In this document: positions 29,050-38,140 of the stretch, one piece after another
How positions within the stretch are numbered: the stretch's first letter is position 1
How the letters are laid out: each line of letters starts with the position of its first letter
Assembly: GCF_014647795.1 (NCBI RefSeq)
Contig: NZ_BMPW01000022.1
Span: forward strand, 124,001-188,000
Origin: Actinoplanes campanulatus
Lineage (GTDB): Bacteria; Actinomycetota; Actinomycetes; Mycobacteriales; Micromonosporaceae
Direction of reading: 5' to 3'
DNA: 64,000 nt
Made by a program: the position numbers and the translations under genes
Notes under the pieces: generated by a model
Told to the model about the DNA's origin: nothing
Database searches by the model: none
What the model saw: only the letters and a program-made list of their open reading frames with translations

Positions 29050-30596
29050 CCGCCGCCGCAACCGCGCTGACCGCCGCGCGCCGCGCCCGTGACCTCGCCG
29101 AGCTGGCCGCCGGCGAGACCGTCGACCTGCTCGTCGTGGGCCTGGGCGTGACCGGGGCCGGTGTCGCCCTCGACGCCGCCTCCCGCGGGCTCACCGTGGC
29201 CGCCGTGGACGCTCACGACCTCGCGTTCGGCACCTCCCGCTGGAGCTCCAAACTCGTCCATGGCGGATTGCGCTACCTGGCCGGCGGCCACATCGGCCTG
29301 GCGTACGAGAGCGCGGCCGAACGCGACGTGCTGCTGCGCCGCGTCGCCCCGCACCTGGTCAGCCCGCTGCCCTCGGTGCTGCCGCTGACCCCGCTGACGC
29401 CCGCCGTGCCGGCGGCGCTGGCCCGCGCCGGCTTCGCCGCCGGTGACGTGCTGCGGGCCGCGGCCGGCACTCCGGCCGGCATCCTGCCCCGGTCTCGGCG
29501 GATCGCGCCGGTCGAGGTGCACCGGCTGGTCCCGGCGGTGCGGCGCAGCGGTCTGCGCGGTGGCCTGCTCGGCTGGGACGGCCAGCTCGTCGACGACGCA
29601 CGGCTGGTCGTCGCGCTGGCTCGTACCGCCGCCGGGCACGGAGCCCGGGTGATCACCCGGTGCCGGGTGGAGCAGTTGCACGGCCGGGGCGCCACCGTGT
29701 TCGACACGCTCACCGGCGAGCACCACGAACTCCATGCCCGCGCGGTCGTCAACGCCACCGGCGTCTGGGCGGACCGGCTCGACCCGGGGGTCCGGCTACG
29801 CCCGTCTCGCGGCACGCACCTCGTGCTGCGCCCCGGCGCCCTCGGCCGGCAACTCGCCGGCCTCACCGTGCCGGTTCCCGGTACCACGAGCCGCTTCGTC
29901 TTCGTGCTGCCCCAGCCGGACGGCTACAGCTATCTCGGGCTGACCGACGAGCCGGTCGAGGGCCCGGTGCCGGACGTCGCCGAGCCGAGCGCCGCCGAGC
30001 GGGGCTTCCTGCTCGACGTCCTGGCCACGGTGCTCGACACCCCGCTGTCGGACGCCGACGTGGTGGGCGCGTTCGCCGGCCTGCGGCCACTGCTCGCCGG
30101 CGCCGCCGGAAGCACGGCGGACCTGTCCCGGCGACACGCGGTCCGCGTCTCGCCGGACGGGATGACCACCGTCGTCGGCGGCAAACTGACCACATACCGC
30201 CGGATGGCCCGCGATGCCGTCGACGCCGCCCTCACCGCGGCCGGACTGCCCGTGGGCCGGTGCCGTACCGCCCGGCTGCCCCTGGTCGGGGCCGCGCCGG
30301 CGCAAGACCTGGCCCGGCTGGGCGCGCCCGCCCGGCTCGTCGCCCGGTACGGGACCGAGGCCGCGGAACTGGCCGCCCTCGCCGAGCACGACCCGGACCT
30401 GGCTCGCCCGGTCGCCGAGGGTCTCATGGTGACCGGGGCGGAGCTGCTCTGGGGCGTCATCCGGGAGGGAGCGCTCGACGCGGACGACCTGCTCGACCGG
30501 CGTACCCGCATCGGTCTTGTGCCGGCCGACCGGGCCCGGGCCCGGGCCGCCGCCGAGGCGATGGTCGAGCGGGGCAGGGCGGCGACCACCGCCTGA
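29046..30596 (+). CDS. glpD: Glycerol-3-phosphate dehydrogenase (FAD)
   Basis: 516 aa. Oxidises sn-glycerol 3-phosphate to dihydroxyacetone phosphate at the membrane. FAD site LLVVGLGVTGAGVALDAASRG at residues ~28-48 (interrupted numbering), GTSRWSSKLVHGGLRYL near 62, and C-terminal VVGGKLTTYRRMARDA near 378; ends with a GlpD C-terminal helical domain. GTG start at 29046 overlaps the tetR stop. Product DHAP is also the backbone used by acyl/alkyl-DHAP enzymes, tying it to the divergent pair. Confidence 0.9.
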   Translation: MTAAATALTAARRARDLAELAAGETVDLLVVGLGVTGAGVALDAASRGLTVAAVDAHDLAFGTSRWSSKLVHGGLRYLAGGHIGLAYESAAERDVLLRRVAPHLVSPLPSVLPLTPLTPAVPAALARAGFAAGDVLRAAAGTPAGILPRSRRIAPVEVHRLVPAVRRSGLRGGLLGWDGQLVDDARLVVALARTAAGHGARVITRCRVEQLHGRGATVFDTLTGEHHELHARAVVNATGVWADRLDPGVRLRPSRGTHLVLRPGALGRQLAGLTVPVPGTTSRFVFVLPQPDGYSYLGLTDEPVEGPVPDVAEPSAAERGFLLDVLATVLDTPLSDADVVGAFAGLRPLLAGAAGSTADLSRRHAVRVSPDGMTTVVGGKLTTYRRMARDAVDAALTAAGLPVGRCRTARLPLVGAAPAQDLARLGAPARLVARYGTEAAELAALAEHDPDLARPVAEGLMVTGAELLWGVIREGALDADDLLDRRTRIGLVPADRARARAAAEAMVERGRAATTA

Positions 30597-30608
30597 GCAG
30601 CCAGGCCA

Positions 30609-32618
30609 TCACCGTCGCACGGTGCAGGAGGTCACCGCGGTCGCGCCCGGGTCGCTCTCCGACCTGACCTCGACCGTCACCGCCGGCACACCCTTGACGT
30701 GGACCTCGACCGAGGCCGGCTGACGGCCCGCCACCCCGACGACCGCCCGGGGCAGTACTGCCCCCGGCGCGGAGATCCGGAAGACGTCGGCGTCCCGGCC
30801 GGTGTTGCGGATCGGAATCGTGCACCGAGCCCAGCCGGACGGCCCGGGGCGGGCGGTGGCCGGCGACGCCTTCACACCGCGGACGGACGGCCCGGCGCCG
30901 TCGAGGGAGCGGACCGCGACCTCGTACGAGAGCACGCCGTGCCGGTCCCGCTTCCGGTCCAGCACGTAGAAGTGCAGCCGGTTGGCGGTGTCCGCGTACT
31001 CGAACAGGCTGCCCGAGCCGGTGCCGGCGTGGAACAGCGCGTCGGAGAGCTGCCGGTAGTCGCCGATGGTCATCTTCTGCGGCGTGCCGTCCGGCAGCAC
31101 GAAGTCGACCTTGTCGATGTCCTGCGGGTTGGCGTCGATGGTCCAGATGAACGGCGCGGTGTCCGCGTTCTTCGTCTTGGCCAGCAGCACGCCGGAGCCC
31201 GGGGTGAACGAGTCGAAGCCCATCCGGTCGACGACTTCGAGCGTGTAGTTGTGGTACCCGCCGCCGTCGCAGTACGGATCCGTCGCGGTGTTGCAGGCCG
31301 GGCTGCGGTCGCCGCCGTCCAGGGTGACGTTGATGCCGGCCAGCCGGCGAGGGCCGGGATCGACCGCGCGCGCCGTCACTCGCGTCACCACGACGCCGGA
31401 CTGGGCGAGAGCGTCGCGGGACAGCTTCAGCACCGCGGTGTCGTCGACGATGCCGAGCTTCATCTTGTTGCGCAGCATGTGCTGTGCGCCCATCGACGAG
31501 CCCGCGGTTCCCGGGATCAGCCACCGGCTGTGCGGTCCGCCGGGGCCGTTGAACGTGCCGCGGCTCAGCATCTCCCACGGTCCGCTGTAGTCGCGGCGCG
31601 CCGGTACGGAGTACGGGTTGTTGTAGTTGTCGCCGATGCCGAGGATGTGGCTGAACTCGTGCGCGTACGTCGACATGCCCGAGCTCTCCGCCTGCAGTGA
31701 GCTGCCCTGGGTGGCGTTCGGCCAGATGTTCGCCGAGGCCTGCCAGGACGTCCACTCGACGTAGCGGGTCGCGTTCCAGTTCGTCAGTGACTCGTCCGGC
31801 GGGCCGAACTCGTCGCTCACGTCCTCCTTGGTGGTGAACTTCATCTGGCCGAACTCCTGCCAGGTGGCCGACTCGTCCTGGCCGGCCGAGAGGAAGAAGA
31901 CGAAGTCGTACGAGGCCGCCTCCTGTTCGCCGATCGCCGCGATCCAGGCGGCGCGCGCGTCGGCACGCAGGTCACGCCCGCACACGTCGTCGGCCGGGCA
32001 GCCCAGTCCGCGCTGCATGGAGTTCTCGATGCCGTATTCGTGGCTCGCGTGCGGCATCTGGTACACACCGAACGCGCTCAGGTCGATGCCGAAGCGCCCG
32101 TTCGAGTCCTCCATCCAATATTCGTGGATGGTGTGCCCCCGGTTGAGCGTCCCCGGCTTGTTCAGAAAGTCCCGGTAGAACGCCGGCACTTCGGAGCGGT
32201 CCAGATTCTGTACGCCGGACGGGTTTCCGTAGATCGTCGAGTTCGCCGGTTGCGTGACCACGAACGGCTGGTTCGGGTAGTCGACCAGCACCAGCGCCCC
32301 GTTGAAGGTGCGTTCCGAGCCGCGCACCGCCGGGTCGGCCCAGTCGGTGCCCGGCACAGCCCGGTAGTCGTCCCAGGTCATCGTGTCCGGCAGCTCGTAC
32401 CGCTGGGGGTCGATCGGCTGCGGCGCGCCGGCCGGGCCGCCCAGGGTGACCGCCTCGTCCAGCTGCCAGGGCTGGGTCCGGGGCCAGTGCCGCATGCGCC
32501 ACGGTGTGTCCGGGTCCCCGGCCGGTGGCGTGGCCGTCGCCGGTGCGGCGTTGAAGGCGCCGGCCACCACGAGCGCCGCTACGGACAGTGCCGAGAACAA
32601 CCGTCGCCCCGTCGTCAT
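30609..32618 (-). CDS. Secreted M6-like zinc metalloprotease
   Basis: 669 aa. Sec signal at residues 1-30 (LFSALSVAALVVAGAFNAAPATA). Zinc-binding HEFSHILGIGD at 320-330 (H320, E321, H324, D330) in an M6/immune-inhibitor-A-like domain; Cys pairs near 207-213 and 425-433. The last ~120 residues form a beta-sandwich (PSVRGVKASPATARPG ... GVPAVTVEVRSESD) like NEW3-type domains. Converges on glpD (12-bp gap) and diverges from the peptidase at 32725. Extracellular protein degradation. Confidence 0.83.
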   Translation of the reverse strand: MTTGRRLFSALSVAALVVAGAFNAAPATATPPAGDPDTPWRMRHWPRTQPWQLDEAVTLGGPAGAPQPIDPQRYELPDTMTWDDYRAVPGTDWADPAVRGSERTFNGALVLVDYPNQPFVVTQPANSTIYGNPSGVQNLDRSEVPAFYRDFLNKPGTLNRGHTIHEYWMEDSNGRFGIDLSAFGVYQMPHASHEYGIENSMQRGLGCPADDVCGRDLRADARAAWIAAIGEQEAASYDFVFFLSAGQDESATWQEFGQMKFTTKEDVSDEFGPPDESLTNWNATRYVEWTSWQASANIWPNATQGSSLQAESSGMSTYAHEFSHILGIGDNYNNPYSVPARRDYSGPWEMLSRGTFNGPGGPHSRWLIPGTAGSSMGAQHMLRNKMKLGIVDDTAVLKLSRDALAQSGVVVTRVTARAVDPGPRRLAGINVTLDGGDRSPACNTATDPYCDGGGYHNYTLEVVDRMGFDSFTPGSGVLLAKTKNADTAPFIWTIDANPQDIDKVDFVLPDGTPQKMTIGDYRQLSDALFHAGTGSGSLFEYADTANRLHFYVLDRKRDRHGVLSYEVAVRSLDGAGPSVRGVKASPATARPGPSGWARCTIPIRNTGRDADVFRISAPGAVLPRAVVGVAGRQPASVEVHVKGVPAVTVEVRSESDPGATAVTSCTVRR

Positions 32619-32724
32619 GGCGCCATCCTGGCAAATTTATCGACTCCTCTCAATGGGTTGATCCGGCACGCCGGCACGCTAGCGTCAGGGACGGTAAAGA
32701 TGATGTTCGATGTTTGGGGGTCGG

Positions 32725-34500
32725 ATGAGTTTACGCAGACGGGCAGCAGCAGCCGCTGGCGCGCTGATCACGGTTGCCACTCTCGCGGTAGGTGGCCCGG
32801 CGACCGCCGCCGCTGTCTCGCCGCTGGGCGTCACCCACGAGGAGAACCCCCGCGTACCGGAGGGCGCGGTGTGGACGGAAGCCTACTTCCCGTCCACCGA
32901 CAACAGCGGCGTCGAGCTCCACGCGGACGTCCTGCGGCCGGCGCACCTGCCGTCGCGCGCCCGGACGCCGGTGATCCTCGCCGTCAGCTCGTACTTCAGC
33001 CACGCGGGCCAGACCGGACCGGAGGGGTGGACCCGTACCGGCCCGTCCAGCCGCTTCGCGGACTTCACCAGCGGCACGGGCCTCTTCGCCCGCGGCTACA
33101 CCTACGTCATGGTCGACCTGCGTGGCTTCGGCGGAAGCACCGGCTGCCTCGACTGGGTGGGCCCGGGTGAGCAGGCCGACGTCAAGGCCGCGATCCAGTG
33201 GGCGGCGACTCAACCGTGGTCGACCGGCAAAGTGGGCATGTATGGCAAGTCGTACGACGCCGTCACCGGGCTCGTCGGCAACAATCTGCGCCTGCCCGCC
33301 CTGAAAGCCGTCGTGGCTCAGGAGCCGGTGTGGGACATGTACAACTACCTGTTCAGCAACGGGGTTCCCCGTCCCAACGTGACCGGCACTCCGAACGCCT
33401 ACAACGGCATCGCCACGATGGCGCCGCTAGCCGACGACACCGGTCGCTACAAGGCCAACGCGGCGTACGAACAGAGCCACCCCGAGTGCCTCGCCGACAA
33501 CCTCACGAACAACAACAATCCCGACCCGGACTCGTCCTACTGGCGCGCACGGAACCTCGCCGCCCAGGCCAAGGGCACGAACACCCCGCTCTTCGTCACG
33601 CAGGGATTCATCGAGAACAACACCAAGCCCGAGGACATGCAGGAATTCCTCGACAACCACCACGGCGTCGAGCGGGGCTGGCTGGGGCAGTGGGAGCACG
33701 TCCGCGGCAACGAGACCAACAATCAGGGTCAGCTGCTCATGGGTCGCGCCGGGTTCTTCGACGAGGTCATGCGCTTCTACGACCGCTACCTGAAGGGCAT
33801 CCGCCCGGCGGTGCACGACCCGGCCTACGCCGTCGAGGACAACACCGGCGCGTGGCGCGCCCAGCCGACCTGGCCGACGCCGTCCTCCGCCACCAGCGCG
33901 GCCCTGGTCGACGGGCAGTACGTCGATGACGGAATCGCCTCGACGCTGGCCGCGCCCGCCGGTCAGGAGTGGGACATGGAGCACTACACGGATCCCGCTC
34001 CGACCGCCGCCAAGGGTCTCGCGCAGGCGGCCGCGGGCAGCTATTTCACCTGGTCCACGCCGGTCGAGTCGCGACTGCGGATCACCGCCACCCCGCGGAT
34101 CACATTGCACGCGAGCGCGCTGGGCAATGTCATGGTGCGGCTGTGGGACGTCGCCCCGGACGGGACCGCGGTGATGTTCGACGAGAACGTAGCGCTGATC
34201 GAACGAGCGGGCCGGGTGGCGTTCGACCTGAAGTCCACGGACTGGACTTTCGAGGTGGGCCACCAGCTGGGTGTGCAGATCGGGACGATCGGTAGCGGGA
34301 ACTGGCGCGACACCCCCAGCGGCAACACGATCGAGATCACCCGCGCACGGCTGAACCTCCCGTTGCAGAATCCGCGGCTCGACGTGCCGACCCAGGGTGA
34401 CCGGTCGCCGTTCCTCGACACCTACCTGAGGCAGTACACCCGCACGCTCACCGACATCGGCGAGGGAACCTTCCCGCTCGCCCCGCGCCACCGACCCTGA
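32725..34500 (+). CDS. Secreted CocE/X-Pro dipeptidyl-peptidase-type hydrolase
   Basis: 591 aa. Signal peptide residues 1-29 (RRRAAAAAGALITVATLAVG). Alpha/beta hydrolase S15 domain with DLRGFGGSTG near 131 and nucleophile Ser176 in MYGKSYDAVTG; DNHHGVERGW near 310 is a likely His region, and a C-terminal jelly-roll domain starts near 440 (RITATPRITLHASALGNVMVRL). GGGGG lies 5 bp before ATG 32725; the upstream ATG 32710 has no such site. Cleaves X-Pro peptides or esters outside the cell. Confidence 0.82.
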   Translation: MSLRRRAAAAAGALITVATLAVGGPATAAAVSPLGVTHEENPRVPEGAVWTEAYFPSTDNSGVELHADVLRPAHLPSRARTPVILAVSSYFSHAGQTGPEGWTRTGPSSRFADFTSGTGLFARGYTYVMVDLRGFGGSTGCLDWVGPGEQADVKAAIQWAATQPWSTGKVGMYGKSYDAVTGLVGNNLRLPALKAVVAQEPVWDMYNYLFSNGVPRPNVTGTPNAYNGIATMAPLADDTGRYKANAAYEQSHPECLADNLTNNNNPDPDSSYWRARNLAAQAKGTNTPLFVTQGFIENNTKPEDMQEFLDNHHGVERGWLGQWEHVRGNETNNQGQLLMGRAGFFDEVMRFYDRYLKGIRPAVHDPAYAVEDNTGAWRAQPTWPTPSSATSAALVDGQYVDDGIASTLAAPAGQEWDMEHYTDPAPTAAKGLAQAAAGSYFTWSTPVESRLRITATPRITLHASALGNVMVRLWDVAPDGTAVMFDENVALIERAGRVAFDLKSTDWTFEVGHQLGVQIGTIGSGNWRDTPSGNTIEITRARLNLPLQNPRLDVPTQGDRSPFLDTYLRQYTRTLTDIGEGTFPLAPRHRP

Positions 34501-34519
34501 CGAGCCGCCACCGCGTGGA

Positions 34520-34547
34520 CTGCCCGGCCGCCCGACCGGCCGGGCAG
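34520..34547 (+). terminator. Hairpin terminator after CocE-type gene
   Basis: Perfect 10-bp stem CTGCCCGGCC (34520-34529) and GGCCGGGCAG (34538-34547), 8-nt loop, 20 bp after the stop; no T-run, as is common in actinobacteria. Confidence 0.6.
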
Positions 34548-34921
34548 CTCATCGGTGAATGTCGCTCCGAGTCGCGGCTCCACCCGAAGTGCGTACCGCT
34601 GCGACGTGTCCCGTTCCACGGACAACTTCACCGGCTACTGGCCACAGCCACCCGCCGACAAGGACACCGGTGCTGTCCACGGCATCCAGGCGTCCAACCC
34701 GCGTCGTCGTAACTTCGCTGGAACGCCGGACCCTGGCCCTGCATGAGCCCTGTGACCGGGTAAAACGCCCGCATCGGCGAAACCGGCCGGCAGCGAACGC
34801 CGTCAGCGCTTACCTGCCTGACCAGGGCGTTTACCTCACGTTCACCTTGGCCGCTCCGGGCGGGCAGCTGCCGTTCCTAGCTTCCCGGCCAACTGATGGT
34901 TCTCTGACCAAGGAGTTGCCG
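34548..34921. other. Intergenic stretch with no convincing gene
   Basis: Plus-strand frames here are open but with mixed codon use and no ribosome site. One 63-residue frame (34555-34746) contains DNFTGYWPQPPADKD and may be a worn gene remnant. The final 20 bp hold the AGGAG of the next small gene. Confidence 0.3.
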
Positions 34922-35083
34922 ATGCGGCTGCTGATCCTTTCCGTCTTGCACGAGGTGTTGCCGTGGCTGCCCCAGCTCTCCGTGCTGGTGAAATTCGCCG
35001 CCGCCGCTCTAAGCCTCTGGGCAGCGGTCTTCGCACTCGTCAAGCATCACCGGTGCCGCTGCGGCTGTACCCGTAAACACTGA
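34922..35083 (+). CDS. Small 53-aa membrane protein with Cys/His tail
   Basis: AGGAG at 34911-34915 lies 6 bp before the ATG. The protein starts MRLLILSVLHEVLPWLPQ, has one strong helix (about residues 19-41, VLVKFAAAALSLWAAVFALV) and ends KHHRCRCGCTRKH. A stable hairpin follows the stop. Single-pass small protein with a cytoplasmic metal-type Cys/His patch; no family recognised. Confidence 0.5.
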   Translation: MRLLILSVLHEVLPWLPQLSVLVKFAAAALSLWAAVFALVKHHRCRCGCTRKH

Positions 35084-35097
35084 GCCAGGGCAGGATC

Positions 35098-35131
35098 GCC
35101 GGCCTGGGCTGCTCCAGCGGCTCAGGCCGGC
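35098..35131. terminator. Bidirectional hairpin terminator
   Basis: Perfect 9-bp stem GCCGGCCTG (35098-35106)/CAGGCCGGC (35123-35131) between two convergent genes. Confidence 0.55.
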
Positions 35132-35188
35132 GCGCATGGCGTCGTGGACGCCGCGGCGCCGGCGGGTCTGACCGAGGCTTTCATGCCA

Positions 35189-35857
35189 TCAACGAGTGAC
35201 CGGGTCGGCCCAGGTCGCCCGTAGGAGGCCGACCAGACCGATGTTCGCAGATCGCTGCGCCGCCGACAGGCGCAACTCGGCGGCCCGCATGTCATCGGCG
35301 AGAGCAGCGGCGGTGGCGGCCGTCTGCTGAGCCTCTTCCTCGGCCTGTGCCGCGGCGGCCGCGGCCTGCTCGTAGCGTCGCCGGGACTCGAGCACCCGCA
35401 ACTCCCACCCGAGCGGCACCGCGGCGGGGGTCTGCGTGGATTCCGCCGTAGTGTGAGCGTGCCGCCAGATCAGGTTGAGTTCGCCAACGGACAGCTGTCC
35501 ACGCTGGTATGCGTTCAGAGCCGCGCGCTGCACGAGCTGATGAGTTCGGCCGGCCGCTTCGGCCTGTCTGAGTACCTGCCGGTGGCGCAGCTCCGCAATG
35601 TCGCGTGTCGTGGATGCCCACAGGGCCCGGTCATGTGCCTGGTCGGCCTCGTCCAGCGCCCGCTGCGCTGCCGCAGTGGCCAACTCGACGTCGGCAGCCG
35701 CCACGTCCACCTCATCGGTGATGAACACCGACCCGCCGTGTTCCGCCTGCCTGTCGGCGAGTTCGCGTTGACGGCGGGCAGCGATCCCCAGCAGCACCAC
35801 AGCCAGCAGCAAGGCGGCCTGAACCAAGCTGAAGACGAACATGGCAATCGTCGACAC
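35189..35857 (-). CDS. Membrane-anchored coiled-coil protein
   Basis: 222 aa. One N-terminal helix (residues ~4-27, MFVFSLVQAALLLAVVLLGI), then a long Ala/Glu/Gln-rich helical region (~28-205) with heptad-like runs such as QAEEEAQQTAATAAALADD, predicted coiled coil. GTG 35857 is preferred because AAAGGGA lies just upstream; ATG 35893 would add 12 basic residues. No family recognised; a membrane scaffold role is only a guess. Confidence 0.6.
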   Translation of the reverse strand: MSTIAMFVFSLVQAALLLAVVLLGIAARRQRELADRQAEHGGSVFITDEVDVAAADVELATAAAQRALDEADQAHDRALWASTTRDIAELRHRQVLRQAEAAGRTHQLVQRAALNAYQRGQLSVGELNLIWRHAHTTAESTQTPAAVPLGWELRVLESRRRYEQAAAAAAQAEEEAQQTAATAAALADDMRAAELRLSAAQRSANIGLVGLLRATWADPVTR

Positions 35858-36168
35858 CGCTGTCCCTTTCCGCCGTCTCGCGAATGGTTTCATGCTCCGC
35901 TCTACCCGCGTTGCCGCCCTCGAGCGGCGTATGGCGGAACATGCCCCAAGGGGCGGCGGGAAACACCTCGGATGGCCGTCTCGATGCGTACCGCGTCCGC
36001 CGAGTCCTGCCGCCCGGCTGCTGATCGCCGGCCACTGCCCCATCGTGCAACCGGCCGGCCCGGCCCGCGACCGAGGTCCGGGCCGTACCACCCTCACCCG
36101 GCGGCGATGCCGAGTGTCGGAGGCGGCCTCGGCCGTGGCGCGGATCCCGCGGCTGACAAAATCGCCGC
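35858..36168. other. Divergent control region, no gene seen
   Basis: 311 bp between the coiled-coil gene and the radical SAM gene. Frames are open but carry no ribosome site or recognisable protein. Presumably holds both promoters. Confidence 0.35.
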
Positions 36169-37545
36169 ATGAGTGGTCCCGAACTGGTCCTGGTGCTGCG
36201 CTATCGCAAGGCGGTGACGTACGGCTTCCACGTGCTGCTCGGTGCGCTGGGTCAGCACGAGACCGCCACCCGGTACGAGGTGCGTTTCGGGGAGGGCGCT
36301 GAGGAGACGGCCCGTCACATCCGGGAGGCGGGCGATGTCCGTACCCTCGTCCTCTGGTCGTTCTATTCACCGGATGCCGCGGCTCTCGCTGAGGAGCTGA
36401 AGCAGATCCGGGCGCTGGCCGACGGCCCGAACGTGACTCATCTGGCCGGTGGCGTGCACGCCACCGCCGAGCCGGTGCAGACGCTCGATGCGGGCTGGGA
36501 CATGGCGGCGATCGGTGAGGGCGAGTCGACCTTGCTGTCTCTGGTCGACGCGAAGGGTGACCCGAGGGGGATCACCGGCCTGGCCTACCGCGACGCTACC
36601 GGCACGCTGATCAGGACCGGCAAGGCCAAGCAACGCGATCTCAACGACTTCCCCGGCTTCGCCCTGAAGTGGGACAAATTCAACGCTCTCGAAATTACGA
36701 GAGGCTGCATCTACGCCTGCAGGTTCTGCCAGACCCCGTTCATGTTCTCGGCGAAGTTCCGGCATCGGAGCATCCAGAACGTTCGGTGGCACGTCGACCA
36801 GATGCGGGCTCGTGGGCTGCGGGATGTCCGGTTCATCACGCCGACGGCGTTGAGTTACGGGAGCCAGACGGACGAGCCGAACCTGGACGCCGTGGAGGAG
36901 TTGCTGGCGTCGTGCCGGGAGGGGATCGGGCCGAACGGGCGGGTCTTCTTCGGGTCGTTTCCGAGTGAGATCCGGCCCGAGCACGTCAGCCGGGAAGCGT
37001 TGCGGCTGGTCAAGAAGTACTGCGACAACAACAACATCATCGTGGGGGCGCAGTCCGGCTCCGACCGGGTTCTCGACGCGGCCAAGCGGGGTCACGGCGT
37101 CGAGGAGGTGATGCGAGCCGCGCGGCTCGGCATCGAGGAGGGCTTCCGGATCAACGTCGACATGATTTTCGGGATGCCGGGCGAGAACGAGGACGACGTC
37201 AACGACTCGCTGACCCTGGCCCGGGAGCTCGCCGACCTGGGCGCCCGGATTCACGCGCACACCTTCATGCCGCTGCCGGGGACCCCGTGGCGTGACGCTC
37301 CGCCCGGTGACGTCGACCCGGAGACGATCCGCGAGGTGGATCGACTGTCGCGGCGCGGCGCACTCTACGGCCACTGGCAGAAGCAGCGTGACCACGCGGC
37401 CCGGCTGGCGGCCGCCGCGGAGGCGTATCCGCGGCCGGGCCGCAGCCGCACGATCCTCCCGACGGTGCCGGCCGCAAGCACGGTGCCGACCGCAAGTACG
37501 GTGCCGGCCGCGACGAAGCCCACCGACGGCTGCGCGACCTGCTGA
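36169..37545 (+). CDS. B12-binding/radical SAM protein, MJ_1487-like
   Basis: 458 aa. N-terminal cobalamin-type Rossmann domain (~1-135: TRYEVRFGEGAEETARHI, VTHLAGGVHATAEPVQTL), then a radical SAM domain with the 4Fe-4S motif CIYACRFC (C-x3-C-x2-C, about residue 182) and GMPGENEDD near 340. Fits the B12-binding/radical SAM family first defined in methanogens (MJ_1487 type); function of that family is unknown. The last ~40 residues are a low-complexity tail ending DGCATC, encoded partly by an 18-bp tandem repeat. No substrate or partner gene is adjacent. Confidence 0.72.
   Translation: MSGPELVLVLRYRKAVTYGFHVLLGALGQHETATRYEVRFGEGAEETARHIREAGDVRTLVLWSFYSPDAAALAEELKQIRALADGPNVTHLAGGVHATAEPVQTLDAGWDMAAIGEGESTLLSLVDAKGDPRGITGLAYRDATGTLIRTGKAKQRDLNDFPGFALKWDKFNALEITRGCIYACRFCQTPFMFSAKFRHRSIQNVRWHVDQMRARGLRDVRFITPTALSYGSQTDEPNLDAVEELLASCREGIGPNGRVFFGSFPSEIRPEHVSREALRLVKKYCDNNNIIVGAQSGSDRVLDAAKRGHGVEEVMRAARLGIEEGFRINVDMIFGMPGENEDDVNDSLTLARELADLGARIHAHTFMPLPGTPWRDAPPGDVDPETIREVDRLSRRGALYGHWQKQRDHAARLAAAAEAYPRPGRSRTILPTVPAASTVPTASTVPAATKPTDGCATC
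37462..37515 (+). repeat. Three 18-bp tandem repeats in radical SAM gene
   Basis: Units at 37462-37479, 37480-37497 and 37498-37515 begin ACGGTGCCG and encode TVPAAS, TVPTAS and TVPAAT. In-frame, so copy-number change would only lengthen or shorten the linker before the CATC tail. Confidence 0.75.
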
Positions 37546-37570
37546 AACGCGCCATTCAAAAGAGAGCCGC

Positions 37571-38140
37571 TCAGAGGGAGCGGGCCAGTGCAGCGGCGTG
37601 GGCCAGGTGGTCGGCCTTCAGCGACGCCCACCCGGCGGGGTCGCTCCCGGCCAGGACCGACCCGCCCAGGACGACGAAGTCGGACGAGGATGCCCGCGCG
37701 CCGATGCGGTCGGTGAGCATGGCGGTCCGCATCGCCTGGTGGACGCCGGATTTCTCCAGTTCGGCGACGGTGTAGCCGGCGGTGCAGAGCACGACCGCTC
37801 GCCGCGCCACCCGCCCCCACCCCGGCTTGTACGCCCACCCGACCGTCCACACCCGGTCGAACCAGCCTTTCAGCATGGCCGGGCAGTCCGCCCACCACAC
37901 CGGGTAGACGAACGCCCATACCTCGGCCGCGTCAAGAGACTCCTGTTCCGCGGCCACGTCGGAGGGCACGGGATCGGAGGCCGGCCGCGCGTACTCGGCG
38001 GCGCTCAGGACGGGCTGAAAACCGGACCCATAAAGATCCGAGACGGTGTACGACGAAAGCCCGCCCACGAACGCGTCCAGCACCTCCCGGGTGAAGCTCG
38101 CCGGGTCCGGATGGGCGTAGACGACATGAACCGGGCTCAC
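37571..38140 (-). CDS. NAD(P)H:quinone oxidoreductase-type flavodoxin-fold protein
   Basis: 189 aa. Flavodoxin_2 family: VVYAHPDPASF at the N-terminus, PVWWADCPAMLKGWFDRVW near residue 80 (FMN/FAD loop), and LCTAGYTVAELEKSG near 118. Two-electron reduction of quinones or azo compounds is expected. GTG start at 38140 overlaps the stop of the DedA-PAP2 gene, so it is the second gene of that pair. Confidence 0.8.
   Translation of the reverse strand: MSPVHVVYAHPDPASFTREVLDAFVGGLSSYTVSDLYGSGFQPVLSAAEYARPASDPVPSDVAAEQESLDAAEVWAFVYPVWWADCPAMLKGWFDRVWTVGWAYKPGWGRVARRAVVLCTAGYTVAELEKSGVHQAMRTAMLTDRIGARASSSDFVVLGGSVLAGSDPAGWASLKADHLAHAAALARSL

Noticed and set aside
34555-34746. 63-residue plus-strand frame
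   Set aside because: No ribosome site, mixed codon use and no recognisable family; kept only as a possible remnant.
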